A DNA stretch of 64,000 bases from Streptomyces poonensis (GCF_014650915.1 NZ_BMVW01000011.1:124001-188000), one strand, 5' to 3'; positions 17,255 to 26,101 are shown, counted from the stretch's first letter. Made by a program: numbers and translations. The notes: generated by a model from the letters alone, not told the origin.

Positions 17255-17406
17255 GCCCGGGAGACCGAGTGAGCCCGGGGGAGGGCAAGGGCGGGGACAC
17301 GGAAGGTGTGCGGCGGTTCTGGCGGCGGCTCGGGCTGGGGGACGAGTGGCTGCGGGCGGTCTGCCACGACAACGGGGCACGGCTCTTCGGGCTGCCGGGG
17401 ACCTGA
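17251..17406 (+). CDS. 51-residue protein resembling an amidohydrolase C-terminus
   Basis: GTG at 17251 overlaps the previous stop (GTGA). After a short VSPGDRVSPGEGKGG leader it reads GVRRFWRRLGLGDEWLRA then VCHDNGARLFGLPG. The tail strongly resembles the last helix of amidohydrolase-2 enzymes (pattern LxxNAARLFGL). No catalytic residues of that family are present, so it is either a decayed 3' remnant coupled to the ABM gene or a small protein using that helix. It is followed by the 20-bp tandem repeats. Confidence 0.5.
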   Translation: MSPGDRVSPGEGKGGDTEGVRRFWRRLGLGDEWLRAVCHDNGARLFGLPGT

Positions 17407-17420
17407 CGGAGGCCGGACGT

Positions 17421-17500
17421 TCCAGAGGAGTTGCGGGATCTTCCCAGGAGTTGCGGGACGTTCCCAGGAGTTGCGGGACGTTCCCAGGAGTTGCCTGAGA
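17421..17500. repeat. 20-bp tandem repeats upstream of the response regulator gene
   Basis: Four units with period 20 bp: one variant, two exact copies of TTCCCAGGAGTTGCGGGACG (17441-17460, 17461-17480) and a last partial copy. Placed 77-156 bp before the response regulator ATG. Confidence 0.85.
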
Positions 17501-17524
17501 GCCGCCTGTGGGTTTCTCAGGCAA
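17491..17524 (+). promoter_or_regulatory. Hairpin overlapping the last 20-bp repeat
   Basis: TTGCCTGAGA (17491-17500) and TCTCAGGCAA (17515-17524) are perfect complements with a 14-nt loop. It may terminate upstream transcription or fold in the leader of the two-component operon. Confidence 0.55.
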
Positions 17525-17576
17525 ATCACAGGTTCCGGAAAGAGCGTTCTCAGAGGGGGGCGCCAGGGTGGGCACC

Positions 17577-18326
17577 ATGACCACGACCTCGCCCCAGGGG
17601 CGCACCGAACTGCTGAGGCCGGACGGGAGCCCCGTCCGAGTGCTTGTGGTGGACGACGAGCTGTCGATCACCGAGTTGCTGTCCATGGCCCTCCGTTACG
17701 AGGGCTGGCAGATCCGCAGCGCGGGGGACGGGCAGGGCGCGATCCAGACGGCGCGCGAGTTCCGGCCCGACGCCGTCGTGCTCGACATGATGCTGCCGGA
17801 CATGGACGGGCTGACCGTCCTCGGCCGGCTGCGGCGTGAGCTGCCCGACGTGCCCGTGCTCTTCCTGACCGCCAAGGACGCGGTCGAGGACCGTATCGCG
17901 GGCCTGACGGCCGGCGGCGACGACTACGTGACGAAGCCGTTCAGCCTGGAGGAGGTCGTCGCGCGGCTGCGCGGGCTGATCCGCCGGTCCGGTGCCGCGG
18001 ACCGGCGCTCCGACTCCGTGCTGGTCGTCGGCGACCTCATGCTCGACGAGGACAGCCACGAGGTGTCGCGGGGCGGGGACAACATCCACCTCACCGCGAC
18101 CGAGTTCGAGCTGCTGCGGTTCCTGATGCGTAATCCGCGGCGCGTGCTGAGCAAGGCGCAGATCCTCGACCGTGTGTGGTCGTACGACTTCGGAGGGCAG
18201 GCCAATGTGGTCGAGCTCTATATCTCGTATCTGCGGCGGAAGATCGACGCGGGGCGGGAGCCGATGATCCACACCCGGCGCGGCGCCGGTTACCTGATCA
18301 AGCCCGCGGTGGCCCCGGTCTCATGA
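17577..18326 (+). CDS. OmpR/PhoB-family response regulator
   Basis: 249 residues from ATG at 17577 (MTTTSPQGRTELLRPDGSPV); AGGGTGGGCACC lies upstream, and the longer frame to 17508 runs through the hairpin region. Receiver domain about 20-135: acidic pair VLVVDDELSITE, phospho-acceptor VVLDMMLPDMDG, VLFLTAKD and YVTKPFS. Winged helix about 150-240: HLTATEFELLRFLMRNPRRV, NVVELYISYLRRKID and HTRRGAGYLIKP. It overlaps the kinase gene by ATGA and heads a four-gene operon with two glycosyltransferase genes, so it probably controls cell-envelope glycosylation. The repeats just upstream may be its own binding sites (inference). Confidence 0.92.
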   Translation: MTTTSPQGRTELLRPDGSPVRVLVVDDELSITELLSMALRYEGWQIRSAGDGQGAIQTAREFRPDAVVLDMMLPDMDGLTVLGRLRRELPDVPVLFLTAKDAVEDRIAGLTAGGDDYVTKPFSLEEVVARLRGLIRRSGAADRRSDSVLVVGDLMLDEDSHEVSRGGDNIHLTATEFELLRFLMRNPRRVLSKAQILDRVWSYDFGGQANVVELYISYLRRKIDAGREPMIHTRRGAGYLIKPAVAPVS

Positions 18327-19942
18327 GCGGGCGACGACAGCCGCGTACGCAGAGGAAGCGAGCAGCTAAGCCGCGCACGCTGCGGACGCGGCTCGTCGTC
18401 GCGTCCGTCGCGCTGATCGCGGTGGTGTGCGCGGTGATCGGTACGGTGACGACCCTCGCGCTGCAGTCGCATCTGAACGAGCAGCTGAACGAGAAGCTGA
18501 GGGAGGTCGCGACGCGCGCGTCCGGGCAGTTCGCGCCGCCCGGAGGCAAGCCGGAGGACGGGAGCCCGAAGCCCGACGGCAAGTCGGTGGACATCACCGA
18601 GTTCGTCACCCGCGGCCCGCAGCCCAGCTACACCATCGCGGCGAAGGTGGAGGACGGGGCCGTCACCGACGCCCGGTACGGCAAGAAGTCCGATCTCTCC
18701 GCCCTCTTCGAGATGAGCGCCAAGACGCTCAGCGACGCCCAGATCGCCGCGCTCGCCGCCGTCCCCCGGGACCTCCAGGAGCACACCGTCGACATCCCCG
18801 GTCTCGGCGAGTACCGCGCCGTGTACGCGGCCGGCCCCAACGGCGACTACTACGTGGCCATCCCGACCACGGACGTCAGCAACACCATCAACACCCTCAT
18901 CATCGTCGAGGCGAGCGTCACCGGCGCCGGCCTCGTCGCCGCCGGTATCGCGGGCTGGATCCTCGTCGGCGTCGCCACGCGTCCCCTGCGCAGGGTCGCC
19001 GCCACCGCCACCCGCGTCTCCGAGCTGCCGCTGCACTCCGGCGAGGTCACCCTCAACGAGCGTGTCCCCGAGTCCGAGACCGATCCGCACACGGAGGTCG
19101 GGCGGGTCGGCGCGGCCCTCAACCGCATGCTCGACCATGTGCACGGGGCGCTGCACGCGCGGCAGCAGAGCGAGATGCGGGTACGGCAGTTCGTCGCCGA
19201 CGCGAGCCATGAGCTGCGTACGCCGCTGGCCTCGATCCGCGGCTACGCCGAGCTCACCCGGCGCGGCCGGGAGGTGATCGGCCCCGACACGCGGCACGCG
19301 CTCACCCGCATCGAGTCCGAGTCCGGACGGATGACGCTGCTGGTGGAGGACCTGCTGCTGCTCGCGCGGCTGGACGCGGGGCGGCCCCTGCAGTTCGAGC
19401 ACACGGATCTCGTCCCGCTCGTCGTGGACACCGTCAGCGACGCACGGGCGGCCGGCCGCGACCACAGCTGGCGGCTGGACCTGCCCGACGAACCCGCGCT
19501 GGTCGCGGCCGACGCGGCCCGGCTGCAACAGGTCCTCGTCAATCTGCTCGCCAACGCGCGCACGCACACACCCCCCGGTACGACCGTGACCGCGCGGGTG
19601 CGGCGGAGCGGGCCCTGGATGTGCGTGGACGTCGAGGACAACGGCCAGGGCATCCCGCCCGAGCTGCTCCCGCACGTCTTCGAACGGTTCGCGCGCGGCG
19701 ACTCCACGCGTTCCCGCGCCACCGGGTCGACCGGTCTCGGGCTGGCCATCGTGCAGGCCGTCGCCACCGCGCACGGCGGTGCCGTGACCGTCGACAGCGT
19801 GCCCGGACGGACGGTGTTCACGGTGTACCTGCCCGCGCTGCCGACCCACTCCGTTCATCTCGCGTTCGACTCGGCAACGAACCGGCCATCGGACTCACAG
19901 GCACAGCACAGGGTCACCACAAGGGCGCAACAGCGGGTCTGA
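18323..19942 (+). CDS. Sensor histidine kinase
   Basis: 539 residues, ATG at 18323 overlapping the regulator stop. Basic N-terminus, TM1 about 22-46 (LVVASVALIAVVCAVIGTVT), extracytoplasmic sensor about 47-190, TM2 about 192-218 (NTLIIVEASVTGAGLVAAGI), HAMP, HisKA with FVADASHELRTPLASIRGYA (phospho-acceptor His near 297), and HATPase_c with LQQVLVNLLANARTHTPPGT (N box), VEDNGQGIP (G1) and GSTGLGLAIVQAVATAHGGA (G2). All catalytic boxes are intact. The sensor domain has a Pro/Gly/Lys-rich stretch (PPGGKPEDGSPKPDGK) and no recognised ligand fold. Partner of the upstream regulator; likely monitors the cell surface. Confidence 0.92.
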   Translation: MSGRRQPRTQRKRAAKPRTLRTRLVVASVALIAVVCAVIGTVTTLALQSHLNEQLNEKLREVATRASGQFAPPGGKPEDGSPKPDGKSVDITEFVTRGPQPSYTIAAKVEDGAVTDARYGKKSDLSALFEMSAKTLSDAQIAALAAVPRDLQEHTVDIPGLGEYRAVYAAGPNGDYYVAIPTTDVSNTINTLIIVEASVTGAGLVAAGIAGWILVGVATRPLRRVAATATRVSELPLHSGEVTLNERVPESETDPHTEVGRVGAALNRMLDHVHGALHARQQSEMRVRQFVADASHELRTPLASIRGYAELTRRGREVIGPDTRHALTRIESESGRMTLLVEDLLLLARLDAGRPLQFEHTDLVPLVVDTVSDARAAGRDHSWRLDLPDEPALVAADAARLQQVLVNLLANARTHTPPGTTVTARVRRSGPWMCVDVEDNGQGIPPELLPHVFERFARGDSTRSRATGSTGLGLAIVQAVATAHGGAVTVDSVPGRTVFTVYLPALPTHSVHLAFDSATNRPSDSQAQHRVTTRAQQRV

Positions 19943-19956
19943 CGACAGTCGTTGTC

Positions 19957-21420
19957 ATGCGAACCGACTCTTCTCCCGGCTCTCTGCCGGCGCGGGAGCA
20001 CCTCCCGGCCGGACACGCCGCGACGCCTGTCCTGGACGTAGTGATCCCCGTCTACAACGAGGAGAAGGATCTCCGGCCGTGCGTCGTCCGGCTGCACGAG
20101 CACCTCGCGCGTACCTTCCCGTACGCGTTCCGCATCACGATCGCGGACAACGCGTCCACGGACACCACACCCCAGGTGGCCGCGCGGCTGGAGGCGGAGA
20201 TCCCGGAGGTCACCTCCTTCCGGCTGGAGCAGAAGGGGCGCGGGCGGGCGCTCAGGACGGTGTGGTCCGCGTCCGACGCGCCCGTCCTCGCCTACATGGA
20301 CGTGGACCTGTCCACCGACCTCAACGCGCTGCTGCCGCTGGTGGCGCCGCTGATCTCCGGTCACTCCGACCTGGCGATCGGCTCCCGGCTCGCCCGTACG
20401 TCCCGTGTGGTGCGCGGCCCCAAGCGTGAGTTCATCAGCCGCACGTACAACCTGATCCTGCGGGGCTCGCTGCAGGCCCGCTTCTCCGACGCCCAGTGCG
20501 GTTTCAAGGCGATACGCCGGGACGTCGCCCAGGTGCTGCTGCCGCTGGTGGAGGACACCGGCTGGTTCTTCGACACGGAGATGCTGGTCCTCGCGGAGCG
20601 GGCCGGCCTGCGGATCCACGAGGTGCCGGTGGACTGGGTCGACGACCCGGACTCGACCGTGCACATCGTGAGGACCGCGACCGACGACCTCAAGGGCGTG
20701 TGGCGGGTCGGCAAGGCCCTGGCCACCGGTTCGCTGCCGCTGGACCGGCTCGCCCGGCCGTTCGGGGACGACCCGCGCGACCGCGAGATCAAGGACGTAC
20801 CGCGCGGCCTCGCCCGCCAGCTCGTCGGTTTCTGTGTCGTCGGCGTGCTGTCGACGCTCTTCTACCTGCTGCTCTACACCGGCTTCCGTACGTTCACGGG
20901 GTCGCAGCCGGCCAACGCGCTCGCCCTGCTCGTCTCGGCGGTCGCGAACACGGCGGCCAACCGGCGCCTCACCTTCGGCGTCCGCGGCCGGGACCGTGCC
21001 GTACGGCACCAGGCGCAGGGTCTGGTGGTGTTCGGCATCGGTCTGGTGCTCACCAGCGGTTCGCTCGCCGCGCTGAACGCGGCGTCGAGCAGCCCCGCGC
21101 ACTCCACGGAGCTGACGGTGCTCATCGCCGCCAACCTCGCGGCGACGGTGCTGCGGTTCCTGCTCTTCCGGGCCTGGGTGTTCCCGGAGCGGCGTGACGA
21201 CGGCGCCACGCATCCGTACGTCCCCGGTCCGTACGACACGCATGCGTACACCCCTGGCCCGTACGACACGAATCCGTACGCCACGACCACCACGACCGCC
21301 ACGACCCAGTTCCGCGCCGGTGACGTCGCGGACCGCATCTGGGGGGACGCCACCACTCGGCTGCGGCCGGTGCGTCCGCACGACGACCACGATTCCCACG
21401 ATCCGAGGAACGCGCGATGA
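19957..21420 (+). CDS. GT2 glycosyltransferase with C-terminal GtrA-like membrane domain
   Basis: 487 residues from ATG at 19957, 14 bp after the kinase stop. The N-terminal 250 residues are a dolichol-phosphate-mannose-synthase-like GT-A domain: VLDVVIPVYNEEKDLRPCVV, ITIADNASTD, then DVDLSTDLNALLPLVAP (DXD-type metal site). After about 290 come four membrane segments of GtrA type (QLVGFCVVGVLSTLFYLLLY, LALLVSAVANTAANRRLTFG, LVVFGIGLVLTSGSLAALNA, LTVLIAANLAATVLRFLLFR). It probably loads a sugar from a nucleotide donor onto polyprenyl phosphate. The tail has a tandem PGPYDTHAYTPGPYDTNPY. It overlaps the next gene by ATGA. The pairing resembles the Bacillus ykcC-ykcB pair. Confidence 0.85.
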   Translation: MRTDSSPGSLPAREHLPAGHAATPVLDVVIPVYNEEKDLRPCVVRLHEHLARTFPYAFRITIADNASTDTTPQVAARLEAEIPEVTSFRLEQKGRGRALRTVWSASDAPVLAYMDVDLSTDLNALLPLVAPLISGHSDLAIGSRLARTSRVVRGPKREFISRTYNLILRGSLQARFSDAQCGFKAIRRDVAQVLLPLVEDTGWFFDTEMLVLAERAGLRIHEVPVDWVDDPDSTVHIVRTATDDLKGVWRVGKALATGSLPLDRLARPFGDDPRDREIKDVPRGLARQLVGFCVVGVLSTLFYLLLYTGFRTFTGSQPANALALLVSAVANTAANRRLTFGVRGRDRAVRHQAQGLVVFGIGLVLTSGSLAALNAASSSPAHSTELTVLIAANLAATVLRFLLFRAWVFPERRDDGATHPYVPGPYDTHAYTPGPYDTNPYATTTTTATTQFRAGDVADRIWGDATTRLRPVRPHDDHDSHDPRNAR

Positions 21421-23609
21421 CGACCCAGTACGACGCGACGCACCAGGGGGGTGCGAGTCCCGCCTGGGGCCCACCGCCCGTCCCGCCCGTCCCGCCCGTA
21501 GCGGGCGTCGGTGAGCCGAAGCAGCCCTTCGTGCGCCGCCTGTGGCGGGGTCGGCCCGAGGACCCGAGCTGGGTGCGCCCCGCGTTCCTGCTGACCCTGC
21601 TGGCGATCGGGGCCCTCTACACCTGGAACCTCACGGCCTCCGGGTACGCCAACTCCTTCTACTCCGCGGCCGTGCAGGCCGGCAGCCAGTCCTGGAAGGC
21701 GTTCTTCTTCGGCTCGCTGGACGCGGCCAGCGCCATCACCGTCGACAAGCCGCCGGCCTCCCTCTGGCCGATGGCGCTGTCGGTCCGGCTGCTCGGCCTG
21801 AACTCCTTCGCGATCCTGTTCCCGCAGGTCCTGATGGCCGTCGCCACGGCCGGCGTGCTCTGGGCGTCCGTACGGCGCCGGTTCGGCGCGGGGGCCGGCT
21901 TCCTCACCCTGGCGGCCTTCGCGCTGACCCCGGTCGCCGCGCTGATGTTCCGCTTCAACAACCCGGACGCCGCCCTCGCACTGCTGATGGCGACCGCGGT
22001 GTACTGCACGCTGCGCGCGCTGGAGAAGGCACGGACGACGTGGCTGGTGTGGGCGGGTGCCGCGATCGGGCTCGCCTTCCTGGTGAAGACCCTCCAGGCC
22101 TTCCTGATCCTGCCGGTCCTCGCCCTGGTGTACGTCGTCCTCGCGCCGACGACGCTGAAGAAGCGCATCGGTCAGGTACTGCTCGCCGGGCTCGCCATGG
22201 TCGTCGCGGGCGGCTGGTGGGTCGCGATCGTCGAGCTGTGGCCGGCGTCCTCCCGCCCCTACATCGGCGGCTCGCAGAACAACTCCTTCCTCGAGCTGAC
22301 CTTCGGCTACAACGGCCTCGGCCGCATCAACGGCGAGGAGACGGGCAGCGTCGGCGGTGGCGGCGGCAACGGCGGTGGCGGCTGGGGCGAGACCGGCTGG
22401 GACCGCATGTTCGGTTCCAGCATCGGCGGCCAGATCTCCTGGCTGATCCCGGCGGCGCTGATCCTGCTCGTGGCCGCGCTGGTGCTGCTGCGGAAGTGCG
22501 GGCGGACCGACACGGCCCGCGCCGGGTTCCTGCTCTGGGGCGGCTCGCTGCTGATCACCATGGTGATCTTCAGCTTTATGCAGGGCATCTTCCACGAGTA
22601 CTACACCGTGGCCCTCGCCCCCTACATCGCACCGCTGATCGGCATGGGCGCCGCCCTGCTGTGGCGGGAGCGCGACAGGGCCTGGGTGCCGCTGACGCTG
22701 GCCGGTGCCGTGACGGCGACCGCTGTCTGGGGCTACGTCCTGCTCAACCGGTCCTCCGACTACGTGCCCTGGGTGAAGTGGACCGTGCTGGTCGGCGGTC
22801 TGGTCGCCGCGCTGGGCCTGATCTTCGTCGCGAAGCTCGGTCGCCGGCTGGTCCTCGCCGTCGCGGGGCTGGGTGTCGTCGCCTCGCTCGCCGGCCCGAC
22901 GGCGTACACCCTCACCACCCTGAACGAGGGCCACAGCGGCTCGATCGTCACGGCCGGTCCGACGGTCTCGGGCGGCCGCGGCGGCCCCGGCGGCGGGGGC
23001 GGGCCCGGCGGTGGCGGTGGTGGCGGCTTCCCCGGTGGTGGACAGGGCCAGCAGGGGCAGCAGAACGGTCAGATGGGCCAGCCCCCGACGGGCGGCTTCC
23101 CGGGCGGCGGCCAGAACCAGCAGGGTCAGGGCCAGCAGGGACAGCAGGGTCAGGGCCAGCAGAACGGCCCCGGCGGCATGACCGGCGAAGGCGGCATGGG
23201 CGGCGGCATGGGCGGCCTGCTCAACGGCTCCGACGTCAGCGACGAAGCCAAGGAACTGCTGGAGAAGAATGCTGAGCACTACACCTGGGCAGCCGCGGCC
23301 ATCGGCGCCCAGAACGCGGCCAGCTACCAGCTCTCCACCGGCGAGCCCGTGATGGCGATCGGCGGCTTCAACGGCACCGACCCGTCCCCGACGCTGGCCC
23401 AGTTCAAGAAGTACGTGGAGGACGGCAGGATCCACTACTTCATCGCCGGCGGCATGGGCGGCGGGGGCATGGGAGGCGACAGCAACACCTCCTCCCAGAT
23501 CAGCGAGTGGGTCCAGGAGAACTTCAAGGAGGTCACGGTGGGCGGTTCCACCTTCTACGACCTGACCCAGCCGACGAACGGGAGCAGCGACAACAACAGC
23601 GACAGCTGA
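21417..23609 (+). CDS. GT39/ArnT-like membrane glycosyltransferase
   Basis: 730 residues. It starts with a Pro-rich cytoplasmic stretch, then about 11-12 membrane segments from residue 60 to about 510. The first loop carries VQAGSQSWKAFFFGSLDAAS and ITVDKPPASLWPMALSVRLL, the acidic/DKPP pattern of ArnT/YkcB-type GT-C enzymes that use polyprenyl-phosphate sugars. A Gly-rich loop (SVGGGGGNGGGGW) breaks the middle. After the last membrane helix is a 100-residue low-complexity segment of Gly/Gln/Pro repeats, then a folded extracytoplasmic tail (LEKNAEHYTWAAAAIGAQNA, FKKYVEDGRIHYFIAGGMGG). It should use the lipid-linked sugar made by the preceding enzyme to glycosylate a surface acceptor. Acceptor unknown. 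Confidence 0.85.
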   Translation: MTTQYDATHQGGASPAWGPPPVPPVPPVAGVGEPKQPFVRRLWRGRPEDPSWVRPAFLLTLLAIGALYTWNLTASGYANSFYSAAVQAGSQSWKAFFFGSLDAASAITVDKPPASLWPMALSVRLLGLNSFAILFPQVLMAVATAGVLWASVRRRFGAGAGFLTLAAFALTPVAALMFRFNNPDAALALLMATAVYCTLRALEKARTTWLVWAGAAIGLAFLVKTLQAFLILPVLALVYVVLAPTTLKKRIGQVLLAGLAMVVAGGWWVAIVELWPASSRPYIGGSQNNSFLELTFGYNGLGRINGEETGSVGGGGGNGGGGWGETGWDRMFGSSIGGQISWLIPAALILLVAALVLLRKCGRTDTARAGFLLWGGSLLITMVIFSFMQGIFHEYYTVALAPYIAPLIGMGAALLWRERDRAWVPLTLAGAVTATAVWGYVLLNRSSDYVPWVKWTVLVGGLVAALGLIFVAKLGRRLVLAVAGLGVVASLAGPTAYTLTTLNEGHSGSIVTAGPTVSGGRGGPGGGGGPGGGGGGGFPGGGQGQQGQQNGQMGQPPTGGFPGGGQNQQGQGQQGQQGQGQQNGPGGMTGEGGMGGGMGGLLNGSDVSDEAKELLEKNAEHYTWAAAAIGAQNAASYQLSTGEPVMAIGGFNGTDPSPTLAQFKKYVEDGRIHYFIAGGMGGGGMGGDSNTSSQISEWVQENFKEVTVGGSTFYDLTQPTNGSSDNNSDS

Positions 23610-23630
23610 GCAGCCCGCCACTGTCCTTCC

Positions 23631-23675
23631 GTACGGCGTACAAGGAGCCCGGTACGAGCCCCTTGTACGCCGTAC
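23631..23675. terminator. 15-bp inverted repeat between the GT39 and exporter genes
   Basis: GTACGGCGTACAAGG (23631-23645) and CCTTGTACGCCGTAC (23661-23675), perfect arms with a 15-nt loop, 21 bp after the GT39 stop. It may terminate the operon; its GTACAAGG half-sites also recur in the next repeat, so an operator role is possible. Confidence 0.65.
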
Positions 23676-23686
23676 AGGCGTGCCCT

Positions 23687-23718
23687 TACGGTGTATAGCG
23701 CCCGTCCCATACACCGTA
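23687..23718. promoter_or_regulatory. Probable operator of the DHA2 exporter gene
   Basis: TACGGTGTAT (23687-23696) and ATACACCGTA (23709-23718) are perfect arms around 12 bp, 21 bp before the ATG at 23739, in the expected promoter position. GTACAAGGG follows directly. The downstream TetR gene (25335) is the natural candidate repressor. Confidence 0.6.
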
Positions 23719-23738
23719 CAAGGGCAGGAGGCCGCCCC

Positions 23739-25283
23739 ATGACGGCGACGACGACCGCCGACACCCCGACCGCCCCACAGGGACATCCCCGACGCTGGCT
23801 GATCCTCGGAGTCATCTGCCTCGCCCAGCTCACGGTGGTGCTGGACAACACCGTGCTGAACGTGGCGATCCCCTCCCTCACCGAGGAACTGGACGCGACC
23901 ACCTCCGACATCCAGTGGATGATCAACGCGTACTCGCTCGTGCAGTCCGGTCTGCTGCTCACCGCCGGTTCGGCCGCCGACCGGTACGGCCGCAAGAAGA
24001 TGCTGGCCGCGGGCCTGGCCCTGTTCGGCATCGGCTCCCTGGTCGCCGTGCTCGCCGGGTCCACTAGCCAGTTGATCGCCGCGCGGGCGGGTATGGGCAT
24101 CGGCGGCGCGCTGCTGCTCACCACCACCCTCGCGGTGGCGATGCAGATCTTCACGCCCGACGAGCATCCCAAGGCCATCGGCATCTGGAGCGCGGTCAAC
24201 GCGCTCGGCTTCGCCACCGGTCCCCTGATCGGCGGTTTCATGATCGACCACTTCTGGTGGGGTGCGATCTTCCTGATCAATCTGCCGGTGGTGGCGCTGG
24301 GCCTGGTCGCCGTGGTCTCGCTCGTCCCCGAGACGAAGAATCCCCAGGGCGACCGCCCCGACCTCCTCGGCGCGCTGCTGTCGACCATCGGCATGGCCGC
24401 GCTCGTGTTCGCGATCATCTCCGGGCCCGAGCACGGGTGGGCGTCCGGGCGCGTCCTCATGACCGCGGCCGTGGCCGTCGCGGTGCTGGCCCTCTTCGCG
24501 TACTGGGAGAGCCGGGCCCCGTACCCCATGCTCGACCTGCATTTCTTCCGGAACCGGAAGTTCACGGGTGCGGTCACGGGCGCCGTGCTGATCGCCTTCG
24601 GGATGAGCGGTGCGCTGTACCTGCTGACGCAGCACCTGCAGTTCGTGCTCGGGTACGGCGCGCTGGAGGCCGGGCTGCGCACGGCCCCGCTGGCACTCGT
24701 CGTCGTCGCGCTGAACTTCTCGGGGCTGTCGGCGAAGTGGCTGGCCCGGCTGGGCATGCCGGGCTCCATCGCGCTGGGCATGGTGCTGATGTCCGGCGGA
24801 CTCGTGTCGATCGCGTCACTGACGGAGCACGGGTACGGCGGCACGCTGCTCGGGCTGCTGCTCATCGGCGCGGGCGCCGCGATCGCCAATCCGGCCATGG
24901 CGCACGCCATCATGAGCGCGATCCCGCGCGAGAAGGCGGGCGTGGGCGCCGGGATCAACGGCACCCTCGCGGAGTTCGGCAACGGGCTGGGGGTGGCCGT
25001 GCTGGGCGCGGTCCTCACCTCCCGTTTCGCGGCGCTGGTCCCGGTGGCGGCCACCTCCCTGCCGGCGGCGCTGGCCGCGGCGGACTCGGCGGAGGAGCGG
25101 GAGCGCGTCACGGACGCGTTCTCCTCCGGGCTGGAGACGAGTCAGCTGATGGGCGCGGCGGCCGTGCTGCTGGGCGGGCTGCTGGCGGCGGCGTTGCTGC
25201 GGCGGGCGGAACGGGCCGGGGACGGCCGCCCCGGCGACGGCCCTGCCGCGGGCCCGGATTCTCCGGTGGGCGTTTCGGGGTAG
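23739..25283 (+). CDS. MFS drug exporter, DHA2 (EmrB/QacA) family
   Basis: 514 residues, ATG at 23739 with GCAGGAGG upstream; the frame to 23691 would cross the operator. Fourteen membrane helices are expected. Family motifs: LDNTVLNVAIPSLTEEL (motif D1), GSAADRYGRKKM (motif A), ATGPLIGGFMIDHFWWGAIF (motif C), and a late helix LLGLLLIGAGAAIANPAMAH. Such proteins expel drugs or metabolites in exchange for protons. The C-terminus is a short charged cytoplasmic tail. The TetR-family gene follows after 51 bp on the same strand, the usual exporter-repressor pair. Substrate cannot be deduced. Confidence 0.9.
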   Translation: MTATTTADTPTAPQGHPRRWLILGVICLAQLTVVLDNTVLNVAIPSLTEELDATTSDIQWMINAYSLVQSGLLLTAGSAADRYGRKKMLAAGLALFGIGSLVAVLAGSTSQLIAARAGMGIGGALLLTTTLAVAMQIFTPDEHPKAIGIWSAVNALGFATGPLIGGFMIDHFWWGAIFLINLPVVALGLVAVVSLVPETKNPQGDRPDLLGALLSTIGMAALVFAIISGPEHGWASGRVLMTAAVAVAVLALFAYWESRAPYPMLDLHFFRNRKFTGAVTGAVLIAFGMSGALYLLTQHLQFVLGYGALEAGLRTAPLALVVVALNFSGLSAKWLARLGMPGSIALGMVLMSGGLVSIASLTEHGYGGTLLGLLLIGAGAAIANPAMAHAIMSAIPREKAGVGAGINGTLAEFGNGLGVAVLGAVLTSRFAALVPVAATSLPAALAAADSAEERERVTDAFSSGLETSQLMGAAAVLLGGLLAAALLRRAERAGDGRPGDGPAAGPDSPVGVSG

Positions 25284-25334
25284 GGGCCCGCATAGCATCG
25301 ACGGGGTGAGTCGTGGTTCCGAGGAAGGTGCGCC

Positions 25335-26099
25335 ATGGTGAGGGCAGCCGACCGGGCGAAACGTCCGGCGCGGGCCAGCGTCTGGCTGGCGGACAAGGCG
25401 CGGGCCGAGCGCGGCGGGCAGCCGTCGGGGCTCGACCGGGAGCGGATCACCGCGACGGCGGTACGGCTGCTGGACGCGGAGGGGCTGGCGAAGTTCTCCA
25501 TGCGGAGGCTGGCCGCCGAGCTGAGCGTCACCGCGATGTCGGTCTACTGGTACGTCGACACCAAGGACGACCTGCTGGAACTGGCACTGGACCGGGTGCT
25601 CGGCGAGATCGGGGAACCGGAGAGGGTGCCCGACGAGGACTGGCGGGACGAGATGCGGGCGCTCGCGGCGCGGTACCGCGGCGTACTGGTGCGCCACCCC
25701 TGGGTGTCGCCGCTCCAGGGCACGTTCCTCAACATCGGGCCGAACGCGCTGCACTTCTCGACGGCCGTGCAGCAGGTGGTCGGGCGGGCCGGGCTGCCGA
25801 CGAGCGTGCAGGCCGGGGCGATGGCGGCGGTCTTCCAGTTCGTGTACGGATTCGGCACGAACGAGGGCCACTTCATCGAGCGCTGTGCGGCGGCCGGGGT
25901 GAGTCAGGACGAGTACTTCAGCGACGCCATGACGGCGGTGACGCGGTCGCCGCTGGCCACCGGCGTGATCGAGGGGTCGAAGACCCTCATGGAGGCCCGC
26001 GGGGGCGACACGGTGGCGGAGATGTTCGAGCGGGACTTCACCATGGCGCTGGACATCCTGATCGCCGGCATCGAGGCCATGGTGGCCCGGCCGGCATGA
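25335..26099 (+). CDS. TetR-family transcriptional repressor
   Basis: 254 residues, ATG at 25335 after GAGGAAGG. The N-terminal helix-turn-helix lies about 35-85: ITATAVRLLDAEGLAKFSMR then LAAELSVTAMSVYWYVDTKD. The C-terminal ligand domain (about 95-250) belongs to the longer TetR_C type, with RYRGVLVRHPWVSPLQGTFL and FQFVYGFGTNEGHFIERCAA. It most likely represses the upstream exporter through the inverted repeats at 23631-23718 and is relieved by an exporter substrate. It ends convergently with the PPOX gene across a long hairpin. Confidence 0.9.
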   Translation: MVRAADRAKRPARASVWLADKARAERGGQPSGLDRERITATAVRLLDAEGLAKFSMRRLAAELSVTAMSVYWYVDTKDDLLELALDRVLGEIGEPERVPDEDWRDEMRALAARYRGVLVRHPWVSPLQGTFLNIGPNALHFSTAVQQVVGRAGLPTSVQAGAMAAVFQFVYGFGTNEGHFIERCAAAGVSQDEYFSDAMTAVTRSPLATGVIEGSKTLMEARGGDTVAEMFERDFTMALDILIAGIEAMVARPA

Positions 26100-26101
26100 G
26101 C

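Noticed and set aside
20874..24635. 1253-codon minus-strand frame
   Set aside because: Antisense to glycosyltransferase and exporter genes; composition rich in Gln/His/Arg as expected of a shadow.
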